A stretch of DNA of 64,000 nucleotides, from the NCBI RefSeq assembly GCF_038443705.2, contig NZ_CP151767.2, positions 1,550,001 through 1,614,000 of the forward strand, given 5' to 3'. The notes beneath the pieces are model-generated. The model saw only the letters and a program-made list of their open reading frames with translations. It was not told the DNA's origin and ran no database searches. Below, piece by piece: positions 61,838-64,000 of the stretch. The DNA comes from Yoonia sp. SS1-5. GTDB taxonomy: Bacteria; Pseudomonadota; Alphaproteobacteria; Rhodobacterales; Rhodobacteraceae. The position numbers and the translations under genes were made by a program. Within the stretch, counting starts at the first letter, position 1, and every line of letters begins with the position of its first letter.

Positions 61838-61849
61838 GTGCACACCCCC

Positions 61850-61865
61850 TTGCATACGTTTGCAA
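61850..61865. promoter_or_regulatory. LacI-type operator site 1
   Basis: TTGCATACGTTTGCAA, a 16-bp imperfect palindrome centred on ACGT, typical in shape for LacI-family operators. It is the exact reverse complement of site 2 (61974-61989). Its left end is adjacent to the ribosome site and 13 bp from the ATG of the ATPase gene. Confidence 0.75.
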
Positions 61866-61973
61866 AAACATTCGCCTGATTCCACAAATCGCGCAAGCCC
61901 CTAATTTTCTTTCTCGACATTTGCTGGAAAATTGCGAAAAGTTTCTTGCGTGACGCTGCAGTTTGAAGGTTAA

Positions 61974-61989
61974 TTGCAAACGTATGCAA
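61974..61989. promoter_or_regulatory. LacI-type operator site 2
   Basis: TTGCAAACGTATGCAA; same 16 bases as site 1 on the other strand, 124 bp away centre to centre. A TTGCGT (61946) with GTTAAT 17 bp later (61969) could be a rightward promoter, placing this site over the transcription start of the binding-protein gene. Confidence 0.75.
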
Positions 61990-62091
61990 CGCGAATCCGA
62001 TTCGGTCGCGAGAAAAATCAATGCGGTGAAAAGCGCCGCAAATGGCGACCGGATAACCGGAAATGCCGTACAACTGGGAGACTATAAGCAT

Positions 62092-63333
62092 ATGACACTT
62101 ATGAGAAATTTGACACTGAGCACGGCTTTCGTTGCGTTAAGCACAGGTGCCGCCCTTGCCGGTGGCCATGCCGATTGCGGCGATGGCCGGTTGAACATCA
62201 TCGGCAACGAATTTCCTGCGATTCAAACTGTCGCTGCCGCAGCCCAGGCCTGTGCCGGTGACGGCGCCGAGGCTAACCTGACATCAGAACATCAGACACT
62301 GAACGTCGCGGGCATGACCGGCAATCCGGCGGAGTACACTACCGCGATTGTTGCCAACTCATCCATCGTGGCACTGATCAACGAAGACGTCATTCAGCCG
62401 CTTGACGATCTTGTTGCAGAGTTTGGCCAGGACATCCCAAAGCAGCAGTTGATCACCGTCGATGGTAAGGTCATGGCCGTCGCTTTCATGGCGAATGCGC
62501 AGCATCTGGTCTACCGGGCCGATGTACTGCAGCAGATCGGCGCAGAGGTCCCGACCTCCTATGAGGAAGTTCTGGATGCGGCCGCAAAGATCCGCGAAGC
62601 CGGCATCATGGAATACCCCGTTGGCGGTGCTTATGCAGCTGGCTGGAACCTGGCCCAGGAATTCACCAACATGTATATCGGCACCGGCGGCAGCTTCTTT
62701 GAGCCCGGCACCGCGCAAGTCAGCATCAACAACGCGCAAGGCGTCGAAGCGCTGGAAATGATGAAAGCGCTGTCCGAATACATGAACCCCGACTACCTGA
62801 CCCATGACAGCAACGCGACATCCGCCGAATGGGAAGCAGGAAACGTGGCCCTGATGAACATGTGGGGCAGCCGGACGGGCGTATTGATGGACGACGAAGG
62901 ATCAGAAGCCGTCGTATATGAAAACACCAAAGTCGGCGGCCCCCTGACGGTTGGCGACAGCGGCACGCCTGCCACGACACTATGGTGGGATGGCTGGACT
63001 GTGGCCAAGAACATCAGCGATGAAGATGCGGCTACGACCTTCAAGGCGATGAAAGCTGGCGTCTCTTCTGACATCCTCAACGATGAGACCATGTCGCAAG
63101 CTGTCTGGCTGATGGATGGGTTCGAGCCTGCCCCTGTGAACGAGGGCGTTTTGGCCTCTGTTGCTGCCGGCTCAACGCCCTACCCGATGGTGCCGTTCCA
63201 AGGCCTGTTGCACACCGCATTGGGTGACAACATCGCAGACTTCCTGCAGGGCAATGAAAGCGCCGAGCAGACACTGGCCGATATCGAAGCCGCCTATACC
63301 GCTGCGGCCACTGAAAACGGCTTTCTTCAGTAA
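62092..63333 (+). CDS. Extracellular solute-binding protein of a sugar-type ABC transporter
   Basis: 413 aa with a signal peptide (MTLMRNLTLSTAFVALSTGAALA) and the class 1 binding protein fold: LVYRADVLQQIGAEVPTSYEEVLDAAAKIREAG, GNVALMNMWGSRTG, TTLWWDGWTVAKN. A GGGAG lies upstream of the ATG at 62092; an ATG at 62101 is an alternative. The ligand is unknown: sugars, polyols or related compounds are usual for this family. Trp-rich loop GTPATTLWWDGWTV probably lines the ligand site. A hairpin separates it from the permease. Confidence 0.9.
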   Translation: MTLMRNLTLSTAFVALSTGAALAGGHADCGDGRLNIIGNEFPAIQTVAAAAQACAGDGAEANLTSEHQTLNVAGMTGNPAEYTTAIVANSSIVALINEDVIQPLDDLVAEFGQDIPKQQLITVDGKVMAVAFMANAQHLVYRADVLQQIGAEVPTSYEEVLDAAAKIREAGIMEYPVGGAYAAGWNLAQEFTNMYIGTGGSFFEPGTAQVSINNAQGVEALEMMKALSEYMNPDYLTHDSNATSAEWEAGNVALMNMWGSRTGVLMDDEGSEAVVYENTKVGGPLTVGDSGTPATTLWWDGWTVAKNISDEDAATTFKAMKAGVSSDILNDETMSQAVWLMDGFEPAPVNEGVLASVAAGSTPYPMVPFQGLLHTALGDNIADFLQGNESAEQTLADIEAAYTAAATENGFLQ

Positions 63334-63344
63334 GCCTGACTGAT

Positions 63345-63370
63345 GTGAGGGGGGCGTTTGTCCCCCTCAC
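63345..63370 (+). terminator. Hairpin between binding-protein and permease genes
   Basis: GTGAGGGGG (63345-63353) pairs with CCCCCTCAC (63362-63370), 9 bp with an 8-nt loop, 12 nt after the binding-protein stop. Such hairpins often keep the binding protein mRNA stable and lower permease expression. The following bases are only moderately T-rich. Confidence 0.7.
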
Positions 63371-63405
63371 CGACTTCTTTCCGCATAGCTTTGGGGGCGC
63401 GGCTG

Positions 63406-64000
63406 ATGAAACATAAGACATTCTTCTGGTTTGTGCTGCCGTCAGTGTTCCTGATGGTCCTGTTCATCGCGCTGCCGATTGTCTCAGTCGTTACCCAATC
63501 GCTCTATTCCAAGCACGAACAAGTCATTATCGAGGTTGAAAACTGCGGCCCCTTCGGCTGCACCGTTGAGACCACCGTCGACCAAGAGGCAACCGCAGCG
63601 CTAGAGGCCGCCGAGCCGCTGGGCAAATGGGCCGGTCTGGATATCTACAAGGATCGCAACCATCTGGCCCTGTCCGAGGTTGCGAGCGCCTGGATCAATG
63701 CCGACGGGTTGCCCGACTTCGGCAAAAGCCTGATGAACCTGCCGTTCTACAGTGCCTTGGGCTTTACCATAACTTATACGGCCATCGTCACCCCGCTGAC
63801 GATCATTCTGGGGTTCATGGTCGCCATCGCGGTGAACTCCGTGGCCAAGGCCTTGCGCGGGCCAACGATCTTTTTCTCGCTGCTGCCGATGATTGTGACC
63901 CCGCTGGTGGGGTCGCTGATCATCTTCTGGATGGTCGATGCGCGCGGTATCTTGGGCACCGGTCTGCAATGGCTGGCCAATGATCCGAACTTGTCGGTCA
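63406..64000 (+). CDS. Sugar-type ABC transporter permease (3' end beyond window)
   Basis: At least 198 residues of a MalF-like permease; the gene continues past 64000. TM1 lies at about 8-29, then an unusually long extracytoplasmic insert (about 33-115) with two cysteines in NCGPFGCTV (C47, C52). Further spans follow from about 118 (FTITYTAIVTPLTIILGFMVAIAV, IFFSLLPMIVTPLVGSLIIFWMV). Pairs with the binding protein (62092) and the ATPase (60788). Confidence 0.88.
   Translation, partial: MKHKTFFWFVLPSVFLMVLFIALPIVSVVTQSLYSKHEQVIIEVENCGPFGCTVETTVDQEATAALEAAEPLGKWAGLDIYKDRNHLALSEVASAWINADGLPDFGKSLMNLPFYSALGFTITYTAIVTPLTIILGFMVAIAVNSVAKALRGPTIFFSLLPMIVTPLVGSLIIFWMVDARGILGTGLQWLANDPNLSV

Noticed and set aside
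1..64000. tRNA genes, insertion sequences, prophage or CRISPR arrays
   Set aside because: No T-arm/anticodon patterns, transposase or integrase motifs, or regularly spaced repeats were noticed on either strand.

Overview
The window looks like a chromosomal segment of a marine-type alphaproteobacterium of the Rhodobacteraceae (Roseobacter group). This is inferred from a GC-rich sequence with strong codon bias, a TrcR/DUF1013 cell-cycle regulator, a small bacterial SRP RNA, a DUF4453 protein, a Hint-domain protein with a lamin-tail-like front, and short intergenic palindromes of a kind I recall from this family. Genes are densely packed and often overlap by 1-14 nt. I see no tRNA, rRNA, transposase, phage or CRISPR array, and no gene-free stretch longer than about 260 bp.

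Layout. 0-3 kb: the 3' end of a periplasmic 5'-nucleotidase-family (CpdB-like) enzyme, SRP RNA, rsgA and a tiny lipoprotein. 3-5.1 kb (minus): ankyrin-repeat protein overlapping a tyrosine/dual-specificity phosphatase. 5.3-9.5 kb: dnaX - membrane protein - ybaB - membrane protein - recR. 9.5-14.7 kb: DUF4453 protein, TrcR, RNase T2, IspD, an alpha/beta hydrolase and a succinate-semialdehyde dehydrogenase. 14.7-22 kb: a lamin-tail/Hint protein, an ECF sigma factor translationally coupled to a membrane VWA (YfbK-like) protein, a hydroxypyruvate-isomerase homologue lacking several expected catalytic residues, a luciferase-like monooxygenase, a YHS protein and a DUF1285 protein. 22-28.8 kb: a MoxR/DUF58/BatA-DUF4159/VWA operon. 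28.8-37 kb: a cell-surface glycan locus with NeuA, NeuB and NeuC (nonulosonic acid synthesis), GT25 and GT8 glycosyltransferases, a tyrosine phosphatase and two tandem Kdo-transferase paralogues.

37-51.3 kb: modABC molybdate transporter behind a histone-deacetylase-like amidohydrolase, then NUDIX, DUF1178, SDR, aspartate kinase, PtsP, EcsC, GNAT, flavin reductase, SulP transporter, MTA phosphorylase and adenine phosphoribosyltransferase. 51.3-64 kb: an apparent catabolic island. A divergent promoter carries two 16-bp sites that are exact reverse complements of each other and look like LacI-family operators. Rightward it drives a sugar-type ABC binding protein and permease. Leftward it drives the transporter ATPase, two SnoaL-like proteins, a histidinol-dehydrogenase-like enzyme, an SDR, the LacI regulator, a bicupin, a MetE-like zinc methyltransferase, an FAD-linked 2-hydroxyacid dehydrogenase and a membrane protein. 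The substrate is not evident.

The most interesting items are this island with its paired operators, a hairpin covering the ribosome binding site of its FAD dehydrogenase, the Hyi pseudoenzyme candidate, the sigma/VWA pair, the Hint protein, and short palindromes that supply stop codons at convergent gene ends.
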